The notes under the pieces were generated by a model. The model was not told the DNA's origin. It did not search any database and worked only from the letters and a program-made list of their open reading frames with translations. Positions 18,764-27,715 of a stretch of DNA of 64,000 nt are shown here, in pieces (within the stretch, counting starts at the first letter, position 1; each line of letters starts with the position of its first letter). The stretch comes from CAXBMB01 sp052078155 (lineage in GTDB: Bacteria; Pseudomonadota; Alphaproteobacteria; Kiloniellales; DSM-21159): the NCBI GenBank assembly GCA_052078155.1, contig JBQJBP010000004.1:186001-250000 (forward strand). The letters are read 5' to 3'. Made by a program: the position numbers and the translations under genes.

Positions 18764-18958
18764 TCAGTCTGGGTACTTGTCAGCCATCAATTGGCCGCCC
18801 ATGCCCCAGTCTTCCTTCTCCACTTCTGTGATGACCACAGAAAGCCCCTCGGGCTTGCCGCCGCAGGTTCTGACAAAAGCGTCGGTAACTTCTTTGACCA
18901 GTTCACGTTTTTGATCCCGCGTACGGCCTTTGAACATCTCCACACGGATGATGGGCAT
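18764..18958 (-). CDS. 4-oxalocrotonate tautomerase family enzyme
   Basis: A 64-residue protein beginning MPIIRVEMFKGRTRDQKREL. Pro2 becomes the N-terminal catalytic base after Met removal, which is the hallmark of this family, and the length matches (60-76). The middle has VSVVITEVEKEDWGMGG-type sequence, with the WGxGG motif also typical (here LSVVITEVEKEDWGMGG). Members act as hexamers and interconvert enol and keto acids in aromatic degradation; here no degradation genes are nearby, so the substrate is unknown. Confidence 0.92.
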   Translation of the reverse strand: MPIIRVEMFKGRTRDQKRELVKEVTDAFVRTCGGKPEGLSVVITEVEKEDWGMGGQLMADKYPD

Positions 18959-19009
18959 GTATTTTTCCCTTGCGTCTGAATGTTGGATTTCTTTCTCCGC
19001 CCTATACCC

Positions 19010-19147
19010 TAGAGCATGATCGGTTTGGTTATGAGCGCTTTGCGATTGGAACTAAACCGCGAATCATCCTCTATCTTGTTGGAAAGAGGCAAATGCACGC
19101 CTCAAGCGTTATCTCGTAGTGAGTCCACTTAAACCGCTTTGCCTCTA
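19010..19147. repeat. Complete MITE-like element (138 bp)
   Basis: Starts TAGAGCATGATCGGTTT and ends AAACCGCTTTGCCTCTA; the two ends are imperfect inverted repeats of 17 bp with TA at each outer edge. Internally it shares ACTAAACCG, TCATCCTCTA and TCAAGCGTTATC with the copies at 61100 and 62840. It contains no coding frame. Confidence 0.75.
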
Positions 19148-19332
19148 AGACGCAGCCAGACAGCGGCGAACTTTTCAGCCAGTCGGCCTCCCCGCGGTAA
19201 AAGACTCCAGCGCCCCATGCCAAAAGAGAACTTTTCGTGCTAGATTATGGGCAATGAAGACTCCGAGCGAGGCTGAACTGCCCTGCCAGCATCCGCCGTC
19301 GCTCTCACACAAAAGCGGGAGATTTCTGAGCC

Positions 19333-19536
19333 ATGACCTATCTCTACGGATTTGACGGTGTAAACCAGCAGCAACTGGATGCCATTCAGGCGCTGGAGAA
19401 GGAAATCGGCTCTCCCCTTCTGGCCATGCGTCCGGTTGAAGTCTCTCCAGCCAGCCCGGACAACGCCACGCTGGAAAAAGTCAAAAAGCTCGAAGAAGAA
19501 CTGGGGCTGGTTCTGGTAGCCGTCGCCAAACACTGA
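19333..19536 (+). CDS. Small hypothetical protein, 67 residues
   Basis: An ATG at 19333 opens a 67-residue protein, MTYLYGFDGVNQQQLDAIQA..., ending ELGLVLVAVAKH. It has no signal peptide. The pattern is alpha-beta: a helix (QQQLDAIQALEKEIG), a strand (PLLAMRPVEV), a helix (ATLEKVKKLEEELG) and a final hydrophobic strand. I do not recognise a family. It is a single gene between the MITE copy at 19010 and the convergent phosphopantetheinyl transferase gene. The regular heptad-like helices support real coding. Confidence 0.6.
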   Translation: MTYLYGFDGVNQQQLDAIQALEKEIGSPLLAMRPVEVSPASPDNATLEKVKKLEEELGLVLVAVAKH

Positions 19537-19651
19537 CCTGCCGCTCATCTTTCAGAAGTCATGCCCGGACGCAATAACCAGCGCCGATGCATGAATGCTT
19601 TGGCCTGGCGGTTTTGGTGAAGTGGCGCTGAAGTCCAGCTGGTTTCTGCCT

Positions 19652-20554
19652 TCACATAAAGGGAAACCCTTGCAGCAGCAGGTGCCGGGCCCTCTGGTTC
19701 TGTAGGCTGGCTCCCGCCCCCTTTCCTCGCACAGCCACTGCCCCGAGATGCTGAGAGCCCGGGAAGAAGCGCAGGACCTGCCAGTCAGCAGTGTCCTCCC
19801 CCAGGTGAGGTTCAAAGAACAGCGACGTTGGGACGAAGCTCTGGGCATCGATTGAAAAAGCAAAGGCATCCAGCCCCAGAGTCAGCCCCCGGCCATCGGC
19901 CTTGATGATTGCCTCTTTGAGCGTCCAGAAAGACAGGAAGGCGCGCTGGCGCTCTTCTGGCGGGAAAGCGAGTATCTCCGCTTCTTCTTCCGGCCGGAAA
20001 TAGCGATGGGCTATGCCCAGATCAATGGGCCGCCGCGCCACGTATTCCACATCCACCCCGACCTCCAGAGCAGTGTCCTGGCGGGAGCCTTCAGAGGCTG
20101 ACCCGGGCAATGCAGATCTGGCCAGCGCACAGCTGACGACTCCGTCACAGTGCGAAATGTTGAACGCCAGCGGCGCAACGGGCTGGATCAGCGCCGGTTT
20201 GCCATGATCTCCCGGTTGGAAGACCAGCTCCAAAGGCTCTCCGGCCCCACTCCAGGCCAGCAACTGACGCACCAAAGCATGGGCGGCAATGTAGAGCTTC
20301 TGGTCCTTTTCAAAATGGAACCTAGCAGCGCGCTCTCTTTCCTGCTGTGTAATGAGACCCAGCGCCTGGGCGAAGTCCTGATCATCCATGCCAGCCAGCG
20401 GTAAAGAGACCACCAGCAGGGACTCCTCCGGCCCCAAAGCAAGTGCCCTGTCCAGTTGGTGTTTGTTGTCTGCTGCCGAGAAGGCTGCACCGGGCAGCAA
20501 ACCAAGCGCTGCGCCCCCTTGTGCCGTCTGCCCGCCTTCGATGTCCTGCTGCAC
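19652..20554 (-). CDS. 4'-phosphopantetheinyl transferase (Sfp type)
   Basis: A 300-residue protein, longer than Sfp (about 225). The family motifs are FNISHCDGVVSCAL (about residue 130), GVDVEYVARRP with the Mg2+-binding Asp and Glu (about 165), and SFWTLKEAIIKADGRGL (about 210). It moves phosphopantetheine from CoA to acyl- or peptidyl-carrier proteins. No polyketide or peptide synthase is nearby, so it may serve primary fatty-acid synthesis or a distant cluster. The exact start within the GC-rich N-terminus is uncertain. Confidence 0.9.
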   Translation of the reverse strand: MQQDIEGGQTAQGGAALGLLPGAAFSAADNKHQLDRALALGPEESLLVVSLPLAGMDDQDFAQALGLITQQERERAARFHFEKDQKLYIAAHALVRQLLAWSGAGEPLELVFQPGDHGKPALIQPVAPLAFNISHCDGVVSCALARSALPGSASEGSRQDTALEVGVDVEYVARRPIDLGIAHRYFRPEEEAEILAFPPEERQRAFLSFWTLKEAIIKADGRGLTLGLDAFAFSIDAQSFVPTSLFFEPHLGEDTADWQVLRFFPGSQHLGAVAVRGKGAGASLQNQRARHLLLQGFPFM

Positions 20555-20789
20555 TTTCCCGCCCTGCTCGCCAACGAACTGAAATGAAGCCGCACCTTAA
20601 GGCTTGGCCGCACTCTTGCCCAGCGCCCTCGTCGGGGCAGCTTTGGCCTTGTTCCATGCTCCCTGTGTTAACCAGTTTTTGAGTGCCTACAAATGATGTA
20701 AGCGCATTAACTCAACAAAACCCGGCCTCATTTCGATGGTACAGTAATAATAGTTAAGTTGTTTTCAACGCTTTGCTAACCATTCTAAA

Positions 20790-23063
20790 ATGGCAGAAAG
20801 TTCACCTGTCCGTGTTTGTCTTTGCTCTTTTGAATTTTTGCTTCGCCCTGCTTGGAGATCGTTTACGCAGATGCCACCAGTCCTTCACTCCGATGGCCAC
20901 TGTCCAGACAAAAAAGAGCTGGAGCAAAGGCTGAAGCAGGCTGAAGAGAAACTGGCCAACAGCGAACTTACGCTCAGTCTCCTGGCGCAGTCGGCGAACA
21001 TCGGGATCTGGGACTGGAATCTGGACAGCGATTCTCTGGCAACCATCGAGTCCCTCCATCTGCCGCCGTCAGCTCGGGCAATTGCCTTGCAGAAGACCGG
21101 GCAGAGTGCTTTGGATCTCGTTGACCCTGCAGACCGGCCGACGATGCAGGAAACGTTGCTGGCTTATCTGAAAGGGGAAAGCAAAGAGCTGATCTATGAA
21201 TTCAAAGTGGCAAAACTCTCCCCGGATCAGAAAGACATCTGGTTGCGCTGTCACGGTGCAGGAGAATTTGATGCCAACGGTCGGGTCCACCGCATCGTCG
21301 GTGTTGTTCAGGACATCACCAAAGAACGTCAGGACAAACATCTGCTGGTACATACCGCCAGCGAGCTCGATCAAAAAATCATAGAACGCACGACAGCCCT
21401 GCAGCGGGAAATTCAGGAACGGGAACGGGTTGAGCGGGAGTTGCTGATCAGCGAACAGCGCCTCTTTGACATTGCTGCCAGCGCCTCAGACTGGTTCTGG
21501 GAAACCGACAAGAAGCATCGCTTTACCTTTATCTCAGAAAGGTTCTTTGAGATTTCGGGGTACAGACCGGATGACTACTTAGGCAAAACCCGTATGGAAG
21601 CCGCGTCACCGGAAGTCGTTCAGGCTCAACCGGACCGCTGGGTTGAGCATATGGAGACCATGAAGAGCCAGGCGGCCTTTTCAAACTTCGTTTATGAAAT
21701 ACCCCAGGACCACGGCCAGCCCACCTTCATCAGCGTTTCAGGAAAGCCGTACTTCTCCAATGACGGTGAATTCCTCGGCTATCGCGGCGCAGGCCGCGAC
21801 ATCACCACGGAGCGCCGCGCTCAGGATTTAGTGGAACGCCGGGAACAGGAACTGCAAACCATCATGGATTCCAGCTCCGTCGGTGTGGCCATCAGTTCCA
21901 TTGACGATGGCAGCATCATTTACGCCAACGAACATCTGGCTCGCACGTTCGGGCGAACCCTGGATCAGCTCTATCGCAGCAAAGCAAGAGATTTTTGGGG
22001 CGACATGAAAGAACGGGAACGGTTCCTGGAGATTTTCCACAGAACCGGCCACGTGTCGGCGAAGGCGATGAAGTTCCAGCGCCCTAACGGCCAAAGGATC
22101 TGGTGCAGCGTCGCCTGGCATAGGATTCGCTATCACGGTGAACCCCGTGTGCTGAGCTGGATCTATGACGTCGATGATCTCAAGCGTGCCGAGGAAAAAC
22201 AGAACGCCATCAACGCGCGTCTGGCACACGAAGTCGAAGAACGTCAGGCTGCCCAGCAGGCTTTGCGTCAGACCAATCTGGAACTGGAAAGCCGGGTGGA
22301 GCAACGCACCCGACAGCTGACTCTGGAAAAAGAACAGGTTGAGCTGGCCAACCGGAGCAAAACCGAGTTCCTGAACAACATGAGCCATGAACTGCGCACC
22401 CCCCTGAATGCGATCATGGGGATGTCAGAAATCATGCGCGATGAAATCCTCGGGCCTTTGGAAAACGCCCTCTACAAGGAATATGCAAACGACATTCACG
22501 GGTCCGGGAACTTCCTGCTGGAACTGATCAACGACATTCTGGACGTGGCCAAAGTCGAAGCCGGCGCCCTGCAGCTGGAAGAAGAGGTTTGCAACCTCGC
22601 CAACGAAGCGGAAAGCTGCCTGCTGATGGTGAAAGGCAGAGCCCACAGCAACGGCGTCACCCTGTCTCAGGACCTGCCAGAGACGCTGCCGGACCTCTTT
22701 GTTGACAGACGGCGGCTGAAGCAAATCCTGATCAACCTGATGACAAACGCCATCAAGTTCACCCCAAAAAATGGCATCGTCACCCTGCGGGCAGAAGAAA
22801 CAGCCCGCAAGTCTCTGCTGATCGAAGTAAAGGACACCGGGATTGGCATTGCCCCGGATGATCTGGAGCGGGTTTTCCACCCCTTCAGCAGGGTAGAGGA
22901 CAGCCTCACCAGACGGCACGAGGGTGCAGGCCTTGGTCTGCCCATTGTGAAGTCACTGGTGGAACAGCATGGCGGCCAGCTGACAATCACCTCAGAGCTG
23001 TCCGTTGGAACGATCGTCGCAGCTGAGTTTCCTGAGGAGAGGCTGAGGCACAAAAAGAGCTGA
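20790..23063 (+). CDS. Multi-PAS hybrid-free sensor histidine kinase
   Basis: A 757-residue soluble kinase without membrane helices. Three PAS-type sensor domains can be placed at about 55-190, 220-350 and 355-475 (IGIWDWNLDSDSL; ISERFFEISGYRPDDYLGKT; GVAISSIDDGSIIYANEHLA), joined by coiled coils. HisKA has the phospho-acceptor His533 in NNMSHELRTPLNAIMG, and the HATPase has NLMTNAIKF, KDTGIGIAPDDL and GAGLGLPIVK. No receiver domain or cognate regulator gene is adjacent, so it is an orphan. The start could be 20871 (MPPVLHSDGHC), since no ribosome-binding site precedes 20790. The signal is unknown; cytoplasmic PAS domains often sense redox state or small ligands. Confidence 0.92.
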   Translation: MAESSPVRVCLCSFEFLLRPAWRSFTQMPPVLHSDGHCPDKKELEQRLKQAEEKLANSELTLSLLAQSANIGIWDWNLDSDSLATIESLHLPPSARAIALQKTGQSALDLVDPADRPTMQETLLAYLKGESKELIYEFKVAKLSPDQKDIWLRCHGAGEFDANGRVHRIVGVVQDITKERQDKHLLVHTASELDQKIIERTTALQREIQERERVERELLISEQRLFDIAASASDWFWETDKKHRFTFISERFFEISGYRPDDYLGKTRMEAASPEVVQAQPDRWVEHMETMKSQAAFSNFVYEIPQDHGQPTFISVSGKPYFSNDGEFLGYRGAGRDITTERRAQDLVERREQELQTIMDSSSVGVAISSIDDGSIIYANEHLARTFGRTLDQLYRSKARDFWGDMKERERFLEIFHRTGHVSAKAMKFQRPNGQRIWCSVAWHRIRYHGEPRVLSWIYDVDDLKRAEEKQNAINARLAHEVEERQAAQQALRQTNLELESRVEQRTRQLTLEKEQVELANRSKTEFLNNMSHELRTPLNAIMGMSEIMRDEILGPLENALYKEYANDIHGSGNFLLELINDILDVAKVEAGALQLEEEVCNLANEAESCLLMVKGRAHSNGVTLSQDLPETLPDLFVDRRRLKQILINLMTNAIKFTPKNGIVTLRAEETARKSLLIEVKDTGIGIAPDDLERVFHPFSRVEDSLTRRHEGAGLGLPIVKSLVEQHGGQLTITSELSVGTIVAAEFPEERLRHKKS

Positions 23064-23319
23064 AATCAGGCCGTTTGCTATGCCATCGAGTGTTATGCCA
23101 CCGAGTGCTTTGCCATCGAGCCCGTTCGGGGACAGATCCGGCAAACCAGTGCTTTGGCTCTAAAGTCTGCCTGCCGGATCGAAGACACCACACTTATGTC
23201 GGAGAATCAGAAGGCAGCAGGCAGCAGCCTGCCTGCTGACAGGCCAGCAACATAGCCAGCCCGGGCAGCCAGGTCCCTCAGGAACCTAGTCAGTTCAGGA
23301 AATCGGTCAGCCCAGGAAA
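23064..23319. repeat. Intergenic region with short degenerate direct repeats
   Basis: Two sets of short direct repeats fill this spacer between convergent genes: about 13-bp units of the type TGCCATCGAGTG (three times at 23079-23120) and units of the type CAGTTCAGGAAA/CAGCCCAGGAAA at 23290-23335. No gene is visible. Confidence 0.5.
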
Positions 23320-24048
23320 CTAATCAGCCCAGGAGCAGGGCCAGGTAGCAGGGCGGACAAGATCGTCAGGCAGAATGGTCTCATCGTTTCCGCAGGCCAG
23401 TTCCAACTGCACCTGCCCCAACCCTTTCAGCACCCGCAGATCAAGGTCTTCAAAACGGGTCAGATAGGTGTAGGCACCGGTGATGTCGGCATCTGTCAAC
23501 TCAGCTTTTCTGAAATCTGCCCGGGCGAGATTGGAAAAGACCAGCGACACGTTGGTCAGATTGGCTTCCTGAAAATTCACGCGCCCCAGTTCAGCCTTAG
23601 ACAGATCACTGTTCATCATCTCGGCACCGACAAAAGATGCCCGCAGCAGTTCACCCTTATCCAGCTGCACTTCGATCATCTTTGCGCCGTCAAAGTTGGT
23701 TCGGTGCGCTTCAACTTTGTGCATGACAGACCCGCTCAAGTCCGCCCCGCCCAACAGGCTGCGGCTCAGGACCGCTCGGGTCATGTCGGTTTTGTCCAGT
23801 CGGGCGTTTCGAAGGTCCGTTGTTGTCAGATTGGAATGGGTGAGATTTGAGCCGGTCAGGTTCGCCCCGCCCAGCCGCAGGCCATCCTGGTCGCAATATG
23901 ACCAATCGATGCCAGGTTCAGGAGAATCGCTGCAGCCCGCCATACTCTGCTTGGCAGACAGGGAAAGAGAAATGGCGATCAACCCGATGACAGCTGCAGC
24001 CCCCAGAAGAAAAGGAACGACAGGGGTTTTTTTGATCAATAGACTCAC
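23320..24048 (-). CDS. Pentapeptide-repeat protein with N-terminal membrane anchor
   Basis: A 242-residue protein. Residues about 10-32 form a hydrophobic anchor or signal (VVPFLLGAAAVIGLIAISLS), followed by AGCSDSPEPGIDWSYC, where paired cysteines could form a disulfide. Residues about 55-190 are A(D/N)LxX pentapeptide repeats (GANLTGSNLTHSNLTTTDLR), predicted to form a right-handed quadrilateral beta-helix. The C-terminal part has further cysteines (ELACGNDE, TWPCSWAD). Function is unknown; some members mimic DNA, but a periplasmic location argues against that here. Confidence 0.9.
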   Translation of the reverse strand: MSLLIKKTPVVPFLLGAAAVIGLIAISLSLSAKQSMAGCSDSPEPGIDWSYCDQDGLRLGGANLTGSNLTHSNLTTTDLRNARLDKTDMTRAVLSRSLLGGADLSGSVMHKVEAHRTNFDGAKMIEVQLDKGELLRASFVGAEMMNSDLSKAELGRVNFQEANLTNVSLVFSNLARADFRKAELTDADITGAYTYLTRFEDLDLRVLKGLGQVQLELACGNDETILPDDLVRPATWPCSWAD

Positions 24049-24633
24049 CTTTTATCCCTCTTTCTCGATCACAACAGCAGACCGGACGCCCGTGCCATGG
24101 CAACTTGAACCGGGCCGATTGTCAACAAAATCTGCCTGTTTTTCAGGCAACAGTGCTCTGTATCAAATGACTGTTACAGGAAGGCGCTTACGCAGGGATT
24201 AACACAAGGGAGGAAGCGCCCTTTTCACGCATCCACTCCTCCTGCTCGCACCTCTGCTTGCGCACTCTTTTTCTATTTGGGGTTTCTGAAAGTTCAGACA
24301 AGGCCTTCCCTTGGCTTGCTGTCAGAAAGCTGCAGGCAGGCGTCAGCAGATGAATGACCGCCGGCACACCGCGTTAGCTTTTAACCTTATGATATATAGC
24401 CGTTTTCCGACCTGGAAATTAGAGACAGTTCTTCCTGACAGGGCGAAATTCCCGACCTGAATGCTCCCAATTGTCGCAGAAGAAAACGGTTGAACTCTCC
24501 TAGAAACAAGTTACTAACAAAAAAATAACCATTTACACCTACGCTTATCAATTGAGTGTTCAGGATACGAAGGTTAGGCGACGCGCTTAGTCCTTCGCTT
24601 TGGGTGCTGCAAATTCGGGGGAGATGGCAAGGG
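24049..24633. other. Intergenic region between divergent genes
   Basis: These 585 bp separate the pentapeptide-repeat gene and the diguanylate cyclase gene. AT-rich stretches around 24380-24400 (TTATGATATATAGCC) and 24500-24550 are promoter candidates. I see no gene or RNA. Confidence 0.45.
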
Positions 24634-25686
24634 ATGATACATAGCGTGGACCAAGCCACAGCTCAGAAAACAGCTTCTGCGGCGCTGGATCGCCTGCAGG
24701 AACTGGGGTTGCCGCCAAGCCCGGCAAACTACACCCTTTGGTACGCCTACTACTCCGGCCACTATCCCGACCTGAAAGCCAGCCTTGACGCAGCCGTAGA
24801 TGAAAAGGGCGGCCTGTCTCCCAAAAACATGCAGGTCCTGTTTGACCAGCATTTTGGCCCCGAAAAAGAGAGCCAGGCTCTGCGTCAAACCGGCGAGAAG
24901 CTTCAGAAATCAGCCAATCAGATCCTGGAGTTCATTGGTCAGGCCAATGACAACACCGCGGCCTATGGCGAACGCATGGCCAACATTTCCGGCGAGGTCC
25001 AGGAAGAAGGCATGTCAGTTGCCCGGCTGGGCGCGTTGGTGGATGACATCCTGTCAGAAACCTCTGACATGATTGAACGCAGCCGAGCTGTAGAGCAGCA
25101 GCTGAGCAACTCCACCCGGGAAATCAGCATGCTCAAGGAAAACCTTGAGGAAATGCGCACCGAAGCCGAAACAGACGGCCTGACCGGGCTGAACAACCGA
25201 CGGTCCTTTGACCGCTTTGTTCGGGCGGCGGCTGAAAAAGCCGATCAGAAAGGGGAAGATGTGTCTGTCTTCCTGTCGGATGTGGATCTCTTCAAGAATT
25301 TTAACGACACCTATGGCCACCGCATGGGCGATGAGGTGCTGAAGCTGGTCGGCAAGCTGCTGACCTTCAACATCAAAGGCTCCGACATGGCAGCCCGCTA
25401 TGGCGGCGAAGAATTTGCCGTGGTCCTGCCCGGCACCGCCCTGAACGGCGCAACGGTGGTGGCGGAGAAATTCCGAAAGCAACTGGCCAGCAAACAGCTG
25501 ACCAACAAATCCACGGGTAAAAATCTGGGAGCTGTCACCGTCTCCATCGGGGTCGCCCAGTATCGCAAAGGCGAAAGCCTGGGAGATTTCATCCACCGGG
25601 CCGATGAAGCCCTTTACGCGGCTAAACGCGCCGGGCGGAACAAGGTACTGGACGAGAACGCGGTCAAACCGGCTGCTGCTGAGTAG
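24634..25686 (+). CDS. GGDEF-domain diguanylate cyclase
   Basis: The ATG at 24634 (MIHSVDQATAQKTAS) has GGGGGAGATGG upstream and gives 350 residues; the frame upstream to 24556 is not protein-like. The N-terminal 170 residues are helical and cytoplasmic (LPPSPANYTLWYAYYSG is a motif seen in related cyclases) and end in a coiled coil. The GGDEF domain begins at TDGLTGLNNRRSFD and has the active-site loop GGEEF at 257-261, so it should make cyclic di-GMP. The inhibitory I-site, RxxD in active-feedback enzymes, reads KGSD, so product inhibition may be weak. Confidence 0.94.
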   Translation: MIHSVDQATAQKTASAALDRLQELGLPPSPANYTLWYAYYSGHYPDLKASLDAAVDEKGGLSPKNMQVLFDQHFGPEKESQALRQTGEKLQKSANQILEFIGQANDNTAAYGERMANISGEVQEEGMSVARLGALVDDILSETSDMIERSRAVEQQLSNSTREISMLKENLEEMRTEAETDGLTGLNNRRSFDRFVRAAAEKADQKGEDVSVFLSDVDLFKNFNDTYGHRMGDEVLKLVGKLLTFNIKGSDMAARYGGEEFAVVLPGTALNGATVVAEKFRKQLASKQLTNKSTGKNLGAVTVSIGVAQYRKGESLGDFIHRADEALYAAKRAGRNKVLDENAVKPAAAE

Positions 25687-25864
25687 CAACCTGTCGTCAT
25701 CCTTATCTGCTATTTGACCTTGTGCGGCGCGCTTCTTGTTCCGGTGACTTATCGCCGACAAAAAAGCCCAGCCCTGCCTTTTGGATTGCCTTCCCGTGCC
25801 CCTGTCACCTGCGCCCCAGTTTCCTCCCTTTCTGCCCTTTGCTTCAGGTAAATTCCGCCTCTCC

Positions 25865-26725
25865 ATGGGTCTGATGGCCCTCAAGCCCGAAGACTGGCTT
25901 GATCTGGACAGCAGCTATGCCACCTATCTGGCCGAAAAACAGCGCCTGCTGGACACGCGCGAAGACGAAGTCTACGCCTGCCTGCCGGAAAGCCAGCCTG
26001 CCTGCCAGGAATTGCTGGAGGTGGTGTGTCAGACCTTGTCAGACGCCCATCCTGATCTCTTTCATCTGAAAGACCGGCGGTTTAGCAACGGACTGACGGA
26101 TCAGTCGTTCCCACTGGACAAGACAGATTGCTGCCCTCTGAAACTGGCAGCCCTGCAAACCCAGGAAGATCTGCTGCTGTTGCAACAGAATGATGAGGGC
26201 GGTCCCTACCGACTGACGGCAGCGGCTCTGTGTTTTCCCACCCGCTGGCTGTTGCAGGAAAAAGTCGGCCAGGAGATGCTGGGCATCCATGGTCCCGTTC
26301 CGGCTTACCAAAAGGCACTGGGCAAACCTGTGGACCGCTTCATGTCTCTGCTGAAGCCGGAAAAGCCGGTCTGGCGTGTGAACTGGGCCCTGACCGACAA
26401 TGACGCGCTGTTTCAGCCGACGGGCAAAAGCCGGGTGGATGACGATCCCGGTTTTACCCTGGACAAGGTCGGCGATCAGGTCTTTTTGCGGCTGGAGAGG
26501 CAAACCCTGCGGCGGCTGCCCAACAGCGGTGCCATCGTCTTTGGCATCCGCATTTATCAGCACCCACTGCGCAGTCTGGAAGCCCAGCCCAAAGCGGCCC
26601 TGGGACTGGCCCGCACCATTGCTGACCTGCCCCCCGACATGGCCAGCTACAAATCAGTACGGCCTTTCAGAAAAGTGATGCTTGAGTATCTGGAAAGCGT
26701 GGCAGAGAAAGCCGCAGCAGACTGA
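25865..26725 (+). CDS. Heme-dependent oxidative N-demethylase-like protein (DUF3445)
   Basis: Starting at 25865 (MGLMALKPEDWLDLDSSYAT) it has 286 residues. Family features are KPEDWLDLD..YA.YLAEK near the N-terminus, LQTQEDLLLLQ, AALCFPTRWLLQEKVG, IHGPVPAY and VWRVNWALTD, then LRRLPNSGAIVFGIRIY. Characterised relatives are the alpha subunit of a dimethylamine-type monooxygenase that uses a PAS-fold heme. Partner reductase subunits are not adjacent, so the pathway is unresolved. It is a single gene convergent with the Sel1 gene. Confidence 0.85.
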   Translation: MGLMALKPEDWLDLDSSYATYLAEKQRLLDTREDEVYACLPESQPACQELLEVVCQTLSDAHPDLFHLKDRRFSNGLTDQSFPLDKTDCCPLKLAALQTQEDLLLLQQNDEGGPYRLTAAALCFPTRWLLQEKVGQEMLGIHGPVPAYQKALGKPVDRFMSLLKPEKPVWRVNWALTDNDALFQPTGKSRVDDDPGFTLDKVGDQVFLRLERQTLRRLPNSGAIVFGIRIYQHPLRSLEAQPKAALGLARTIADLPPDMASYKSVRPFRKVMLEYLESVAEKAAAD

Positions 26726-26760
26726 TATGGCTCAGTCCAGCAGGTGTGGATTGTTCAGGC

Positions 26761-27507
26761 TCAGGAACTCAGAGCAGCGAGCTGGGAAAGCAGGTCATCG
26801 GCACCGGGCACCCCGGCGTCCGCTGCTTTTTGTGCCCAGGCTTTCGCTTCATACAGATTGATCTGCCCCTGTAAGGCCAGCAAAGCCCGGTTAAGGGCAG
26901 CTTGAGGAACCCCGTTTTCATAGGCGATTTCATAATAACGCGCGGCTTCCTGAGGATTGCGGTCAGCGCCGCGCCCCTGTTCCAGCAGGAAAGCCAGATT
27001 GTAAGCGGAGGGGCCATCCCCCTGATCGGCCGCCGCCCGATACCAGCGCATTGCTGCTGGCAGGCCCGCATCCCCAACCGATCCTTTGTGGAAAAACGCA
27101 GCGGCTTTTTTCTGGCCACCCAAATGCCCGGCTTCTGCTGCTTTGACATACCAGCGCAGCGCCTCAACCAGGTTTATCGGTTGCCCCAGTCCCTGCTCAT
27201 TGATCTGGCCCAGACGGTACATGGCGTTGGCATCTCCCTGAGACGCCAGTTCCTCAAACCACTCGCTGCCCACACGGCTGTCCCAGGGAAGTTCCAGCCA
27301 GCGCGGGTCCTGAGCCTGAACCGAAGGAACTGCCGTCAGTCCTGCAGCCAGAAGGCCCGCAGCCATAACAAGGCCCAAACCCACAGAACGCGATAAAGAT
27401 GTGCTGAAGAAGGTGCGGCGGAAACTATTCGCTTGGCACAGACGGATGATCAAAGAAGCCGATGATACGGCCCCGTGCTTCCGGGATGTTTTCATAAGAA
27501 CAGTCAA
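26761..27507 (-). CDS. Sel1-repeat (TPR-like) secreted protein
   Basis: The longest frame has 248 residues. Sel1 repeats of about 36 residues are visible: AMYRLGQINEQGLGQPINLV, EALRWYVKAAEAGHLGGQKK, AMRWYRAAADQGDGPSAYNL and EAARYYEIAYENGVPQAALN. A signal sequence is present (VGLGLVMAAGLLAAGLTAVP, cleavage near VQAQDP). The long basic N-terminus from 27507 overlaps the lipoprotein gene by 83 bp and may not be translated; a start near 27390 would remove most of the overlap. Sel1 repeats mediate protein contacts in the periplasm. Co-transcription with the lipoprotein is likely. Confidence 0.85.
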   Translation of the reverse strand: MTVLMKTSRKHGAVSSASLIIRLCQANSFRRTFFSTSLSRSVGLGLVMAAGLLAAGLTAVPSVQAQDPRWLELPWDSRVGSEWFEELASQGDANAMYRLGQINEQGLGQPINLVEALRWYVKAAEAGHLGGQKKAAAFFHKGSVGDAGLPAAMRWYRAAADQGDGPSAYNLAFLLEQGRGADRNPQEAARYYEIAYENGVPQAALNRALLALQGQINLYEAKAWAQKAADAGVPGADDLLSQLAALSS

Positions 27508-27715
27508 CGTCTGCCAAAGTCCGATAACACTGTTTCACCGACAGCGGGGTTTGCTCTGCCGGCGCTTGCCACCCGTATTGAACCCACGGGTCCTGGGGTC
27601 CAATACCAAGGTTTCGCTGGCCATCGACGCAGGCTGACAGAAGGAACATCAGTCCAAGTCCCAGCCCGAGCTTTAAGGAAAGCATCCCCCGCTTTGTCTT
27701 ACTTTCCAAGCCCAT
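27425..27715 (-). CDS. Small putative lipoprotein, 96 residues
   Basis: The N-terminus MGLESKTKRGMLSLKLGLGL is followed by GLMFLLSAC, a lipobox with the acylated Cys at about residue 28. The mature part is short (VDGQRNLGIGPQDPWVQYGW) with two more cysteines (QCYRTLADVDC). The PQDPW/YGWQAPAEQTP..CYRTLADVDC pattern is typical of a small alphaproteobacterial lipoprotein of unknown function found just upstream of Sel1 proteins. It precedes and overlaps the Sel1 gene. Confidence 0.8.
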   Translation of the reverse strand: MGLESKTKRGMLSLKLGLGLGLMFLLSACVDGQRNLGIGPQDPWVQYGWQAPAEQTPLSVKQCYRTLADVDCSYENIPEARGRIIGFFDHPSVPSE

